NCBI RefSeq assembly: GCF_006439335.1
Contig: NZ_SAWY01000008.1
Coordinates: 1-64,000 of the forward strand
Direction of reading: 5' to 3'
Source: Litorilituus lipolyticus
GTDB lineage: Bacteria; Pseudomonadota; Gammaproteobacteria; Enterobacterales; Alteromonadaceae
Length of the DNA stretch: 64,000 nucleotides
Part shown: positions 1-11,760 of the stretch, piece after piece
How positions within the stretch are numbered: position 1 is the first letter of the stretch
Layout of the letters: every line of letters begins with the position of its first letter
The notes under the pieces: generated by a model
Databases searched by the model: none
What the model saw: the letters and a program-made list of their open reading frames with translations, nothing else
Told to the model about the DNA's origin: nothing
Translations under genes and position numbers: made by a program

Positions 1-36
1 GTAATCTCTTTGAGTTCGTTTAGTGATTGATTTCAT
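1..36 (-). CDS. 5' end of a gene leaving the window, possibly an IS3-type transposase OrfA
   Basis: Only twelve codons are visible on the minus strand, reading MKSITKRTQRDY from an ATG at 36-34. A GGAGAG ribosome binding site lies four bases upstream. The RTQRDY start resembles the N-terminus of helix-turn-helix OrfA proteins of IS3-family elements, but twelve residues cannot prove this. A TTGACA-like -35 element reads on the minus strand at 71-66. No inverted terminal repeat could be fixed because the rest of the element lies outside the window. Confidence 0.3.
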   Translation of the reverse strand, partial: MKSITKRTQRDY

Positions 37-96
37 AACACTCTCCAATTTAATCGTGGAAAAGTGTCAACCTTATTTAGGACGGGTCACCTGCAT

Positions 97-129
97 AAAA
101 AAAGGACCATGCGGTGCATAATCCTTTTT
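97..129. terminator. Rho-independent terminator of the saccharopine operon
   Basis: A run of A, AAGGA, an inner ATGC/GCAT pair and TCCTTTTT form a hairpin with an internal CC/AA mismatch. The run of T on the minus strand suits the end of the lysine operon whose last stop is at 226. It may also stop transcription from the other side. Confidence 0.6.
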
Positions 130-225
130 CATTTTTTACTCAATGAAAACGCTCAACGTTAGTCAAGCGGTTTGTTAGCAATAATAGGCTTTTCTTTACG
201 TAAGTTTGTTGTCTAAATCAGCCGC

Positions 226-1389
226 TTATTTCATCACTTGGTGAGTAATCACTTCACCTAAGTCAGTTAATTGCTGTATCCATGAAGCAACTTCTTTGCT
301 TTGATGAGGTGCGGCGCTGACGCCTTTTACTGCTACGTTATTGAGTATCGATTCAATGGCGAAACTGACAGGAATAGAGACGAGTCTTGCCATGGCTTGA
401 CCTTTCTCATTTCCACTTGAGTCAAGCAAGTAGCTTTGCTGCCAAACGGTACCATCTGCATTTTTAGCTTCTAAATCAACATGAAGTACCACACGATCGG
501 GTTCATTCTCTTCATAGCTATATTGACGCTCTAGTGATTCACTAATGACTTTTAATTCTTGCTCAGCGGTTTCAGCTGAAGCAGAAGACGTTAATTGAGC
601 AACTTTATCAAATAGTTCAGCCCAAGCATCTGACCAGCCAGCTAATCGCAATGTACCACGAACAAATTGTTGTACATTTTCATCTGCTAAGTGGTATTGC
701 TCCATGAAAGGCAATGAGTCTCTATTTGGGTAACATTGAAATGTTTCACTACCTTCAGGTAAATCAACAGTATAATCAGCAAGAGCTTCCCATGGCGCAT
801 TTGAATTGCCTTCAACACCATTTTCTAACCATTTTGCCGGCGATTTTAAAGCTTTTAACACACCTAATGGTGACCAACTGAATTTGTATTTGAAGTCGTT
901 AGCAATTTTAGGGAAACCGCCACAATATGAGCGGAAATACAGTTTATTGTCGCTATGGTATTGCGAACTATTTTTGTAGTTTTCCACCAATGCATGGGCA
1001 AGTATATGATCTAAACCTGGGTCTAAACCAACTTCATTTACAAAGCATAAATTAGCTTCCTTTGCTTGTTGGTGAAGCGCTTGCATCTCAGGTGAGATAT
1101 AACTACTTGACACAAAGTGAGCATTTTTCTCTAAGCAAAGCTCTGCTACTTTAATGTGCATAGTTGCAGGTAACATAGATATTAAGATATCACCCGCTTT
1201 AACCTTGTTGGCTAATGCTGACCATTCTAATGTTGATATCTCAATTTTGTCGGCGATTTGTGAAAGCGCAGCTTGTGCTTTACCTAAGCTTCTATTCCAC
1301 ACGATAACGTTACGATTATCATGGGCAAGCTTTTCTATGCCGGGGATAGAAGATAGACCGACACCAAGCCAATGAATTGTTGCTGACAT
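226..1389 (-). CDS. Saccharopine dehydrogenase, glutamate-forming type (LYS9-like)
   Basis: This 387-residue protein belongs to the saccharopine dehydrogenase/homospermidine synthase-like NAD(P) family. The N-terminal Rossmann segment carries GVGLSSIPG and, near residues 70-75, ISMLP. The middle part carries VNEVGLDPGLDH (about residues 117-128), the usual glutamate-forming saccharopine reductase signature. In that family it converts saccharopine plus NAD(P)+ and water to glutamate and 2-aminoadipate semialdehyde in the cytoplasm. It lies 16 bases behind the lysine-forming saccharopine dehydrogenase gene, so the pair is almost certainly an operon. Together they make the two-step saccharopine route, which in bacteria usually degrades lysine. 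The direction here is inferred; no biosynthetic aminoadipate genes are nearby. Confidence 0.85.
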   Translation of the reverse strand: MSATIHWLGVGLSSIPGIEKLAHDNRNVIVWNRSLGKAQAALSQIADKIEISTLEWSALANKVKAGDILISMLPATMHIKVAELCLEKNAHFVSSSYISPEMQALHQQAKEANLCFVNEVGLDPGLDHILAHALVENYKNSSQYHSDNKLYFRSYCGGFPKIANDFKYKFSWSPLGVLKALKSPAKWLENGVEGNSNAPWEALADYTVDLPEGSETFQCYPNRDSLPFMEQYHLADENVQQFVRGTLRLAGWSDAWAELFDKVAQLTSSASAETAEQELKVISESLERQYSYEENEPDRVVLHVDLEAKNADGTVWQQSYLLDSSGNEKGQAMARLVSIPVSFAIESILNNVAVKGVSAAPHQSKEVASWIQQLTDLGEVITHQVMK

Positions 1390-1405
1390 AAGGGTTCCTT
1401 ACTGC

Positions 1406-2476
1406 TTAAAGTGCTGCTGTTTTGTCGTTAAATAAACTTAATGCTTTTGGCCAAACACCTTGGCTCTGGTCATTAAGTGTGAGTAAATGTTTGACTAATT
1501 GTTCACCGTAATCTTCACTACTTTCTTTTGGTAACAGTGAAGGAAGATGATCTATAGCAATCATGTCCAATGGTGAATCACCTTGAATTAAAGAAAGGCA
1601 AGGTGATTTAAAGGTTGTGCATTCGCTATAAATGGGTAGTGGATTATAACTACCATAAGGGTCACAACTAACATCAACTATCATCGATAATGTTCTTTCT
1701 TTGCTGTCTAACATTTCTTTGGTGATAAAAGGTGGCAAATCTTGGTTGATGAAAACACAGTTGACTAAAATATCCATTTGTAAAATCTCAGCAAATGGAC
1801 CACCTTTTTGTGTTTCAGCAATATCCCACTCCACGGTTTCAAGGGAAAGTGCTTTAGCTAAGGCCACTGCACCTGAGCCACTACGCCCTTTTGCCCCAAT
1901 AACCAAAACCCTTGGTTTTGACTCACAGCGATTAAGTAACTCATTAATATCTGCAATTAATGCTTGTTGGTTAACATAAGAGTTAACTTCTTTAAGGGGT
2001 GGAGTAGCATTTTGCTGCTGGTTTAACCAAGCCATAACACCTAGAGCTGCGCCAGCATAACCCGCCCAATAGCCAAAAGCGGCTATACGGCGATTGTTTT
2101 CATCTACTAAGTATTCAAGGTCAAAAAGCTCACCTTTACCGTTAACAAATCGACTCAGTAATGCTTGCCAGCCTTGTTGTTCTTTATAAGCATGGGCAAA
2201 ATATATATGTTGATGACGCAAGGGGAAATCGGCTTCAGGTAATTCTTTTAGCGCTAATATAATGGCATCTTCAGGGGCATCAACCCAGCTACCTTCTGGT
2301 GCTATTTCAGCGCCTACATTCTGATATTCATTAATAGAAAAAATGCTTTGGCTTGAAGATTCAATAGTTACTTTAAAACCAGCATCAAGTAGTTGCTTGG
2401 TATTTTCTGGAGTTAAAGCAGTACGTTGTTCTTGTGGTTTAGTTTCAGCACGTAACCACAGGTGTGTATGTGTCAT
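1406..2476 (-). CDS. Saccharopine dehydrogenase, lysine-forming type (LYS1-like)
   Basis: The 356-residue product looks strikingly like fungal Lys1 along its whole length. It starts with LWLRAETKPQEQRTALTP, followed by INEYQNVGAEI, the LKELPE segment with the conserved lysine, FAHAYK with the conserved histidine, and a GAKGRSGSGA dinucleotide-binding loop near residue 195. In the family it joins lysine and 2-oxoglutarate to saccharopine, or the reverse, with NAD(H). It is the first gene of the operon and starts at an ATG. The GH63 gene is divergent, and the shared 174-base spacer holds a short direct repeat that could be an operator. The full-length similarity to the eukaryotic enzyme suggests ancient exchange, but this was not tested. 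Confidence 0.88.
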   Translation of the reverse strand: MTHTHLWLRAETKPQEQRTALTPENTKQLLDAGFKVTIESSSQSIFSINEYQNVGAEIAPEGSWVDAPEDAIILALKELPEADFPLRHQHIYFAHAYKEQQGWQALLSRFVNGKGELFDLEYLVDENNRRIAAFGYWAGYAGAALGVMAWLNQQQNATPPLKEVNSYVNQQALIADINELLNRCESKPRVLVIGAKGRSGSGAVALAKALSLETVEWDIAETQKGGPFAEILQMDILVNCVFINQDLPPFITKEMLDSKERTLSMIVDVSCDPYGSYNPLPIYSECTTFKSPCLSLIQGDSPLDMIAIDHLPSLLPKESSEDYGEQLVKHLLTLNDQSQGVWPKALSLFNDKTAAL

Positions 2477-2520
2477 GACAAAAAATTCTCTAATTGAACT
2501 GAATTTATACTATAAATAGT

Positions 2521-2534
2521 ACAGTATACAGTAT
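2521..2534. promoter_or_regulatory. Direct repeat ACAGTAT x2 in the divergent lysine/GH63 spacer
   Basis: Two abutting copies of ACAGTAT lie 45-58 bases upstream of the lysine-forming dehydrogenase start. They fit a regulator site or a promoter element. No regulator gene is adjacent, so this is only a candidate. Confidence 0.25.
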
Positions 2535-2626
2535 TCGAACGTCATGATATAGTTTTATCATGGACCATACGCTATTACTATGCAATTTTTTAAGAAAGAG
2601 ATGTAATATCTCAATAAATGCAGTAG

Positions 2627-5092
<2,466 letters not shown>

Positions 5093-5114
5093 GTTACACC
5101 TGTACCTAATTTTA

Positions 5115-5140
5115 AGTTCAGCCACCCAAGTGGCTGAACT
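5115..5140 (+). terminator. Hairpin after the GH63 gene
   Basis: A perfect 10-base stem AGTTCAGCCA/TGGCTGAACT with a six-base loop lies 23 bases after the stop. Only a short T-rich tract follows, so it is a weak intrinsic terminator or an RNA-stabilising hairpin. Confidence 0.5.
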
Positions 5141-5259
5141 TGATAGTTTTCTGATGATAATGCTCGCTTGAGTTACTGACTTTCACTACACTTTAAGGTA
5201 TAGCTATATTAGGCGTTAGAAACCTTTTGTAGATCTTTAGCCCGAGTGAAAGGAGTACT

Positions 5260-5658
5260 ATGAGCATTTTTAAAAAGCACTTTAAGCTTTACTGCGCAAT
5301 TATCGTTGTTTTAACAGGATTGATGCTATCAGCTTGCCAACATACTCCAGCTCAACAGGGAAATAAGCCTCTTCATGAAGTAAGCAAAGAAAGCTTATGG
5401 GATTTTGATCATGAAGTACGCTATTACCAAACCCCGTTATCGAAAAGCAGTTATCAATTAGAAGTTGTTGCTAATGGCAGGGTGAGATTTGAGCGTTTAG
5501 CGACCTTTTTAATGCGAATAAGTTATCAACTGTGTCAAGGTTATGGTTATCAACTAAAAGTGTTAGATGGTGTGGAAAGTTATGATCATTACCGTGCATC
5601 ACCTAATCTAATAATGGGTAATTTGAAAGCTAGGCTTGAATGTCCAATATCGCAATAG
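5260..5658 (+). CDS. Small predicted lipoprotein of unknown function
   Basis: The 132-residue protein has a lipoprotein signal peptide with lipobox LSAC, so Cys at about residue 26 would be lipidated. The mature part is short and contains two cysteines besides the lipobox. I do not recognise the family. The stretch from about residue 60 (YQLEVVANGRVRFERLATF) looks like a small mixed alpha/beta fold. A good ribosome binding site (AAAGGAG) precedes the ATG. It is flanked by terminator-like hairpins on both sides, so it is probably monocistronic. Confidence 0.7.
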   Translation: MSIFKKHFKLYCAIIVVLTGLMLSACQHTPAQQGNKPLHEVSKESLWDFDHEVRYYQTPLSKSSYQLEVVANGRVRFERLATFLMRISYQLCQGYGYQLKVLDGVESYDHYRASPNLIMGNLKARLECPISQ

Positions 5659-5686
5659 TTAAGTCTCGAAGGTTATTAAAAGCTAT

Positions 5687-5718
5687 AAAAAAGGGTTGCT
5701 AATTAGCAACCCTTTTTT
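5687..5718. terminator. Bidirectional rho-independent terminator
   Basis: AAAAAAGGGTTGCT, loop AATT, then AGCAACCCTTTTTT form a perfect 14-base stem with runs of T on both strands. It separates the convergent lipoprotein gene and the long aconitase gene. Confidence 0.92.
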
Positions 5719-5751
5719 CAATGTTAAATTAACGTGTTAATCGTTATATGA

Positions 5752-8547
5752 TTAAACCACTGTAATTGGAATGTACTTAGTTGTCATTTCTTCAGTAGGT
5801 GGTGCAAAACGTGTTAAGTCGATACCTTCAACTGCAGATTTATACTCGTCCATAGTCGGGAAGCGACCTAATACTGTTGAAAGCACTACTAATGGTGTTG
5901 AACCTAGTAATGATTCACCTTTCTTCTCAGCACTATCAGCTACAACACGGCCTTGGAATAAACGTGTAGAAGTCGCAATTACTGTATCACCAGGTTCAGC
6001 TTTCTCTTGGTTACCCATACATAAGTTACAGCCTGGGCGTTCAAGATATAAGATGTTCTCATACTTAGTACGCGCTTCACCTTTCGGGTTAGCATCGTCG
6101 AATACGAAACCAGAGTACTTAGCTAAGATATCCCAATCACCCTCAGCTTTTAGCTCATCAACAATGTTGTATGTTGGTGGCGCAACAACTAATGGTGCAT
6201 TGAATTCAATTGAACCGTTTTGCTTCTCTAAGTTACGGAACATTTGCGCGATAATTTGCATATCACCTTTGTGAACCATACAAGAACCAACGAAACCTAA
6301 ATCTACAGGCTTGCTGTCATAGTAAGAAACCGGGCGAATAACATCATGTGTGTAACGCTTAGAAACATCTTCGTTGTTTACATCAGGGTCAGCAATCATT
6401 GGTTCTACGATTGTATCTAGGTCAACAACCACTTCAGCATAGTACTTAGCGTTTTCATCTGGTGCTAAGGCTGGCTCTTCACCAGATTTGATACCTGCGA
6501 TACGCGAATCAGCAAGCGCAATTAAGCCTGCTAATGTACCGGCTTCGTTTTCCATACCCTTATCAATCATGATTTGGATACGGCTCTTAGCAAGCTCGAT
6601 AGACTCAATTAAGGTTTCATCGTTTGAAATACAAACAGATGCTTTCGCTTTCATTTCAGCAGACCAGTCAGTGAATGTGAATGCTTGGTCAGCTAATAAA
6701 GTACCAATGTGTACTTCGATTACGCGGCCTTGGAATACGTTTTCACCTTCAAATTGCTTAAGCATTTGTGCTTGTGTTGCATGAACAATATCACGGAAGT
6801 CCATGTGTTCAGCCATTTCACCTTTAAAGGTTACTTTTACTGATTCAGGAATTGGCATTGCAGATTCACCTGTTGCAAGTGCAATTGCAACCGTGCCTGA
6901 ATCCGCACCAAAAGCAACACCTTTAGACATACGTGTATGTGAATCACCACCGATGATAATTGCACGGTCATCAACAGTAATGTCGTTAAGTACCTTGTGA
7001 ATAACGTCAGTCATTGAATGATAAACACCTTTAGGGTCACGTGCAGTGATAAGGCCAAAGGCATTCATAAAGCTCATTAACTTAGGCGTGTTTGCTTTTG
7101 CTTTACTATCCCAAACAGATGCCGTGTGACAACCTGATTGGAAGGCACCGTCAACGATTGGAGAAATGGTAGAAGCAGCCATTGCTTCTAATTCCTGACA
7201 TGTCATAGGACCCGTAGTATCTTGAGAGCCTACAATGTTGACTTTAACACGTACGTTAGAGCCAGCATGTAGAGAGGCTTCAGAAGCAACACCTACAGCA
7301 TTACGATTGAAGATTTTCTCAACAGCTGTTAAACCTTGACCTTCGTGTGAAATTTCTTTCGATGCAGCATAAACAACAGGTGCTTCAATACCTAATGCTT
7401 GGGCCGCAAAAGTTTGTAGTTTCTTACCAAACGTTACAGCATAAGAACCGCCAGCTTTCATGAATTCTTGCTTTTGCGGTGTGAAAGCAGAAGATATGTC
7501 AACGAGCTCTTTGTTACCGTTGTAAAGTTTCTTTGCTTTAGTGTCGATAGTAAGCACTGTGCCTGTTGCTACTGAGTACGCTTCTTCTAATACAGGGTCG
7601 CCATTGGCATCAGTTACGGTATTACCGTTTGCATCTACTTTTTTAACCCAGTTCTTAAGGTCAAGACCAATACCGCCAGTTACATCAACCGTGGTTAAGA
7701 AAATAGGTGCGATACCGTTAGTACCCGCAACAACTGGTGCAATGTTAATAAATGGTACGTAAGGACTTGCTTGCTTACCTGCCCATAGTGCAACGTTGTT
7801 AACACCAGACATACGTGATGAACCAACACCCATAGTCCCTTTTTCAGCAATTAACATGACTTTTGCACTCGGGTGCTTAGCTTGAAGTGCTTGAATTTCT
7901 TCTTGTGCTTCTGGTGTGATCATACATTTACCGTGTAATTCACGGTCAGCACGAGAATGAGATTGATGACCAGGAGAAAGTAAATCAGTTGAGATGTCGC
8001 CTTCACCAGCGATATATGTCACTACGTCAATTTTTTCTTCAATAGCAGGAAGTTTTGTAAAAAATTCTGCTTGTGCATAGCTCTCTAAAAGATCTTTAGC
8101 TACAGCACTCCCTGCTTTGTATGCTTCTTCGATACGCGCTGTGTCAGCATCGTATAAGAATACTTGAGTTTTTAATACGTCGGCAGCTGGTGCTGATACA
8201 GCGGCATCATCACTTAATGCAAGGTCAAGTAATACTTCAATTGATGGGCCACCTTTCATGTGTGAAAGTAATTCAAAAGCAAATTCAGTGGTAATTTCGG
8301 CAACTGTTTCTTGGCCTAAAATAATTTCTTTTAAGAATTTAGCTTTAACACCTGCAGCACTAGTTGTACCTGGTAAAGTGTTATAGATGAAAAAGTTAAG
8401 AGAATCTTCGCGGTATTCATTATCTTGCTCTTTAATTTGAGCAATAATTTCTGATAACAAGTCAGCACTATCAATAGGCTTAGGTGCTAAACCTTGATCC
8501 TTCTTACGACTTTCAATTTCTTGGATATATTCTAAATAAAGACTCAT
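5752..8547 (-). CDS. Long-form AcnB-family aconitate hydratase / 2-methylisocitrate dehydratase
   Basis: At 931 residues this is about 65 longer than ordinary AcnB and clearly diverged from its neighbour. It has the AcnB order: an N-terminal helical HEAT-like domain (about 1-160), the swivel domain with GTMGVGSSRMSGVNN, then the three catalytic domains. The likely [4Fe-4S] ligands are Cys756 (GSCMVHKGD) and Cys840/Cys843 (PGCNLCMGNQ). Other active-site motifs such as [10 protein letters not shown] and IGGDSHTRMSKG are intact. Family members interconvert citrate and isocitrate and can act on 2-methylisocitrate. The long variety resembles forms common in Bacteroidetes, which suggests transfer; that is recalled, not searched. 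AGAGAG precedes the ATG. It is divergent from acnB. Confidence 0.9.
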   Translation of the reverse strand: MSLYLEYIQEIESRKKDQGLAPKPIDSADLLSEIIAQIKEQDNEYREDSLNFFIYNTLPGTTSAAGVKAKFLKEIILGQETVAEITTEFAFELLSHMKGGPSIEVLLDLALSDDAAVSAPAADVLKTQVFLYDADTARIEEAYKAGSAVAKDLLESYAQAEFFTKLPAIEEKIDVVTYIAGEGDISTDLLSPGHQSHSRADRELHGKCMITPEAQEEIQALQAKHPSAKVMLIAEKGTMGVGSSRMSGVNNVALWAGKQASPYVPFINIAPVVAGTNGIAPIFLTTVDVTGGIGLDLKNWVKKVDANGNTVTDANGDPVLEEAYSVATGTVLTIDTKAKKLYNGNKELVDISSAFTPQKQEFMKAGGSYAVTFGKKLQTFAAQALGIEAPVVYAASKEISHEGQGLTAVEKIFNRNAVGVASEASLHAGSNVRVKVNIVGSQDTTGPMTCQELEAMAASTISPIVDGAFQSGCHTASVWDSKAKANTPKLMSFMNAFGLITARDPKGVYHSMTDVIHKVLNDITVDDRAIIIGGDSHTRMSKGVAFGADSGTVAIALATGESAMPIPESVKVTFKGEMAEHMDFRDIVHATQAQMLKQFEGENVFQGRVIEVHIGTLLADQAFTFTDWSAEMKAKASVCISNDETLIESIELAKSRIQIMIDKGMENEAGTLAGLIALADSRIAGIKSGEEPALAPDENAKYYAEVVVDLDTIVEPMIADPDVNNEDVSKRYTHDVIRPVSYYDSKPVDLGFVGSCMVHKGDMQIIAQMFRNLEKQNGSIEFNAPLVVAPPTYNIVDELKAEGDWDILAKYSGFVFDDANPKGEARTKYENILYLERPGCNLCMGNQEKAEPGDTVIATSTRLFQGRVVADSAEKKGESLLGSTPLVVLSTVLGRFPTMDEYKSAVEGIDLTRFAPPTEEMTTKYIPITVV

Positions 8548-9008
8548 TTAATACTCTCTTTTAGCGTGTAATTGGCTAATAACATTAACGAATAGAAGGG
8601 GGATGTTAACCTCAAAGGATCAAATCGCCCTTGTAATAACAGGACAAATTTGTCCTTATTTTACCTGAATTTTTTCTTTCTACGAATCATTTGCTGAAAT
8701 AAGCATTATTCACCAAATTTATATCAAGTAGAAGGCTAAGTTATAATACTTATACTACTGCACTTGTAACGCTTTCTTCACGGTATAGCCTAATTTATTG
8801 GTGAGTTTGATACCTAGGTCTAATAAGGCTCCTTTATTTTTGGTGATATAGTCATTTTACGTTAACTCTTTTGCTGCATTTAGCTTAGCAGTAAGTGAGA
8901 AATATGTTTAATCATGGGTACTAAGTCACATTGTCCTCGTCTTAATATAATTATATTGAGTGTAACCATAGCAAGTTGTCAGTACCCCCTAACAATAAGG
9001 TGAATATC
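8548..9008. other. Divergent control region between the two aconitase genes
   Basis: This 461-base gap holds no convincing gene. It must contain promoters for both aconitases. The only outstanding element is a perfect 16-base palindrome about 95 bases upstream of the long aconitase gene and 350 upstream of acnB. The rest is AT-rich and unremarkable by eye. Confidence 0.6.
8641..8656. promoter_or_regulatory. Perfect 16-base palindrome, candidate operator
   Basis: AGGACAAATTTGTCCT is perfectly self-complementary and has the length and symmetry of a dimeric repressor site. From its position it is more likely to control the long aconitase gene than acnB. I cannot name the regulator. Confidence 0.5.
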
Positions 9009-11597
9009 GTGCTTCAAGAATATAGAAATCATGTAGCAGAGCGTGCGGCAGAAGGTGTTGTTCCTAAGCCGCTAGATGCAGAGCAAGTTGCTCAACTGGT
9101 AGAACTTATTAAAAATCCACCGGCAGGTGAAGAAACATTTCTATTAGAGCTATTGGCTGATCGTGTACCACCAGGAGTTGATGATGCTGCGTATGTTAAA
9201 GCAGGCTTTTTAGCGGCAATAGCTAAAGGTGAAGCTGAATCGCCCATATTAGATGCTGCTCGTGCTACTGAATTATTAGGCACTATGCTAGGCGGATATA
9301 ATATTGAACCTATGATTGATCTTTTAGACTCAGATCATGCTGATATTGCCGTTGAAGGTCTTGCTAAAACCTTATTAATGTTTGATGCTTTTCATGATGT
9401 TAAAGATAAAGCAGATGCAGGTAATGTCTATGCTCAAAAAGTTTTAACTTCTTGGGCTGATGGAGAATGGTTTACAAACAAAGCAAAAGTTGCTGAAAAA
9501 ATTACCGTAAAAGTATTTAAAGTGACAGGCGAAACCAATACGGATGACTTGTCTCCAGCACCTGATGCTTGGTCTCGTCCTGATATTCCAGTGCACGCAA
9601 AAGCGATGCTTAAAATGGAACGAGAAGGTATCACACCTGATGAACCTGGCGCAATTGGCCCGATAAATCAGTTAGAATCCTTGCAACAAGAAGGTATTCC
9701 TTTAGCGTATGTTGGTGATGTTGTTGGGACAGGTTCATCGCGAAAGTCAGCGACTAACTCAGTGCTTTGGTTTATGGGGGAAGATATTCCGCATGTACCG
9801 AATAAGCGTACTGGTGGCGTATGTTTAGGCGGTAAAATAGCTCCTATTTTCTATAATACCATGGAAGATTCAGGTGCTTTACCTATTGAGTTAGACGTGC
9901 AAAAAATGCATATGGGTGATGTTATTGACATTTATCCCTATGAAGGTGTTGTAAAAAATGCTGCAGGTGAAGTGATATCTAATTTTGAGCTTAGTGCGGT
10001 ATTATTAGACGAAGTACGTGCAGGTGGCCGTATACCGCTAATTATTGGCCGTGGTTTAACGGGTAGAGCTCGTGAAGCATTAGGGCTTGAAGAAACAGAT
10101 TTATTTGCTAAGCCTGTTGAACTTGAAGCATCGACTAAGGGCTTTACTTTAGCACAGAAAATGGTGGGTAAAGCCTGTGGTATAGAAGGTGTTCGTGCTG
10201 GTCAGTATTGTGAACCTAAAATGACAACTGTGGGCTCTCAAGATACCACGGGCCCGATGACGCGTGATGAGTTGAAAGATTTAGCCTGTTTAGGTTTCTC
10301 TGCTGATTTAACCATGCAATCATTTTGTCATACCTCAGCTTATCCTAAGCCTGTTGATGTACAAACACATCATACCTTGCCTGACTTTATGATGAATCGC
10401 GGTGGTGTTTCCCTTCGTCCAGGTGATGGTGTTATTCATTCATGGCTGAACCGTATGTTACTACCTGATACGGTTGGTACGGGTGGTGATTCGCATACAC
10501 GTTTCCCATTAGGTATTTCATTCCCAGCGGGCTCTGGCTTAGTGGCATTTGCAGCGGCAACAGGCGTTATGCCATTAGATATGCCTGAGTCAGTGTTAGT
10601 ACGTTTTAAAGGTGAAATGCAGCCAGGTATCACTTTGCGTGATTTAGTACATGCCATCCCGTATAACGCTATTAAACAAGGTTTACTGACCGTTGAAAAA
10701 GCGGGTAAGGTCAATGAGTTTTCAGGTCGAATATTAGAGATTGAAGGTCTTAAGGGCTTAACAGTTGAACAAGCCTTTGAACTATCGGATGCGTCAGCCG
10801 AACGAAGCGCAGCAGGTTGTACTATAAAGCTTGAAGAAGAGGCTGTAGCAGAATATTTGAACTCTAACATTGTCATGCTTAAATGGATGATCAGTGAAGG
10901 TTATGGTGACGTACGAACCATCACTCGTCGGATAAAAGCAATGGAAGCATGGTTAGCAAGCCCATCATTAATGGAAGCCGATAGCGATGCTGAATATGCT
11001 CATGTTATTGAAATAGACCTAAATGAAATTAAAGAGCCAGTTGTTTGTTGCCCGAATGATCCTGATGATGCGAAATTATTATCAGAAGTTGCTGGGGTTG
11101 ATATAGACGAAGTGTTCATTGGCTCATGTATGACAAATATTGGCCATTTCCGCGCTGCAGGTAAATTGATAGAGCAGTTTAATGGTTCATTACCAACCCG
11201 TTTATGGGTAGCACCACCAACGAAAATGGATCGCGATCAGCTAACTAATGAAGGTTACTACAATATTTACGGCAGAGCTGGCGCACGCATGGAAACACCG
11301 GGTTGTTCACTTTGTATGGGTAACCAAGCAAGAGTTGCTGAAAAATCAACGGTGTTATCTACTTCAACCCGAAATTTCCCGAATCGTTTAGGTACAGGAG
11401 CTAATGTTTACTTAACTTCTGCAGAGCTAGCGGGTGTCGGTGCTATTTTAGGTAAATTGCCAACCCCTGCTGAGTACATGGAGTATGCTAAGCAGATAGA
11501 TGCAACTGCCGCTGATACTTATCGTTATTTGAATTTCCATCAAATGGAACAATATACCCAAAAAGCAGATGACGTTATTTTACAGGTTGAGGCATAA
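9009..11597 (+). CDS. acnB: Aconitate hydratase B
   Basis: This is the canonical bifunctional aconitase of the TCA cycle, also able to hydrate 2-methylaconitate in the methylcitrate cycle. The sequence matches E. coli AcnB almost throughout. I chose the GTG at 9009 (862 residues, [16 protein letters not shown]) because it aligns with the E. coli start and has AAGGTG six bases upstream. An earlier TTG at 8976 would add 11 unlikely residues. The [4Fe-4S] ligands are Cys707 ([10 protein letters not shown]), Cys766 and Cys769 ([10 protein letters not shown]). The HEAT-like domain, swivel domain ([15 protein letters not shown]) and GGDSHTRFP loop are intact. It is a single gene ending in a strong terminator. 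Confidence 0.97.
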   Translation: MLQEYRNHVAERAAEGVVPKPLDAEQVAQLVELIKNPPAGEETFLLELLADRVPPGVDDAAYVKAGFLAAIAKGEAESPILDAARATELLGTMLGGYNIEPMIDLLDSDHADIAVEGLAKTLLMFDAFHDVKDKADAGNVYAQKVLTSWADGEWFTNKAKVAEKITVKVFKVTGETNTDDLSPAPDAWSRPDIPVHAKAMLKMEREGITPDEPGAIGPINQLESLQQEGIPLAYVGDVVGTGSSRKSATNSVLWFMGEDIPHVPNKRTGGVCLGGKIAPIFYNTMEDSGALPIELDVQKMHMGDVIDIYPYEGVVKNAAGEVISNFELSAVLLDEVRAGGRIPLIIGRGLTGRAREALGLEETDLFAKPVELEASTKGFTLAQKMVGKACGIEGVRAGQYCEPKMTTVGSQDTTGPMTRDELKDLACLGFSADLTMQSFCHTSAYPKPVDVQTHHTLPDFMMNRGGVSLRPGDGVIHSWLNRMLLPDTVGTGGDSHTRFPLGISFPAGSGLVAFAAATGVMPLDMPESVLVRFKGEMQPGITLRDLVHAIPYNAIKQGLLTVEKAGKVNEFSGRILEIEGLKGLTVEQAFELSDASAERSAAGCTIKLEEEAVAEYLNSNIVMLKWMISEGYGDVRTITRRIKAMEAWLASPSLMEADSDAEYAHVIEIDLNEIKEPVVCCPNDPDDAKLLSEVAGVDIDEVFIGSCMTNIGHFRAAGKLIEQFNGSLPTRLWVAPPTKMDRDQLTNEGYYNIYGRAGARMETPGCSLCMGNQARVAEKSTVLSTSTRNFPNRLGTGANVYLTSAELAGVGAILGKLPTPAEYMEYAKQIDATAADTYRYLNFHQMEQYTQKADDVILQVEA

Positions 11598-11629
11598 AGT
11601 TAGTAAAAGAGTAAACTAATTTTAGTAGC

Positions 11630-11656
11630 AAAACGCCACTTTTAGTGGCGTTTTTT
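11630..11656 (+). terminator. acnB terminator
   Basis: AAAACGCCACT, loop TTT and AGTGGCGTTTTTT form a classic hairpin with a T tract 32 bases after the acnB stop. Confidence 0.93.
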
Positions 11657-11760
11657 GTGCTTATTATTTACTTTGTAAAGGTATGTAAATTTTAATCTGA
11701 ATGTAAAGTTAACCTGTATACTATGGCTATTTTCTGTTGTTAACTAGGTTGAGAAATATC

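Noticed and set aside
5771-6274. 167-codon open frame opposite the long aconitase gene
   Set aside because: It is antisense to the conserved iron-sulfur end of the aconitase; its composition is that of a mirrored codon pattern.
8976-9008. TTG start for acnB at 8976
   Set aside because: The GTG at 9009 has a proper binding site and matches the E. coli AcnB N-terminus.
10436-10876. 146-codon open frame opposite acnB
   Set aside because: It lies wholly inside the strongly conserved acnB coding sequence and has no recognisable protein pattern.
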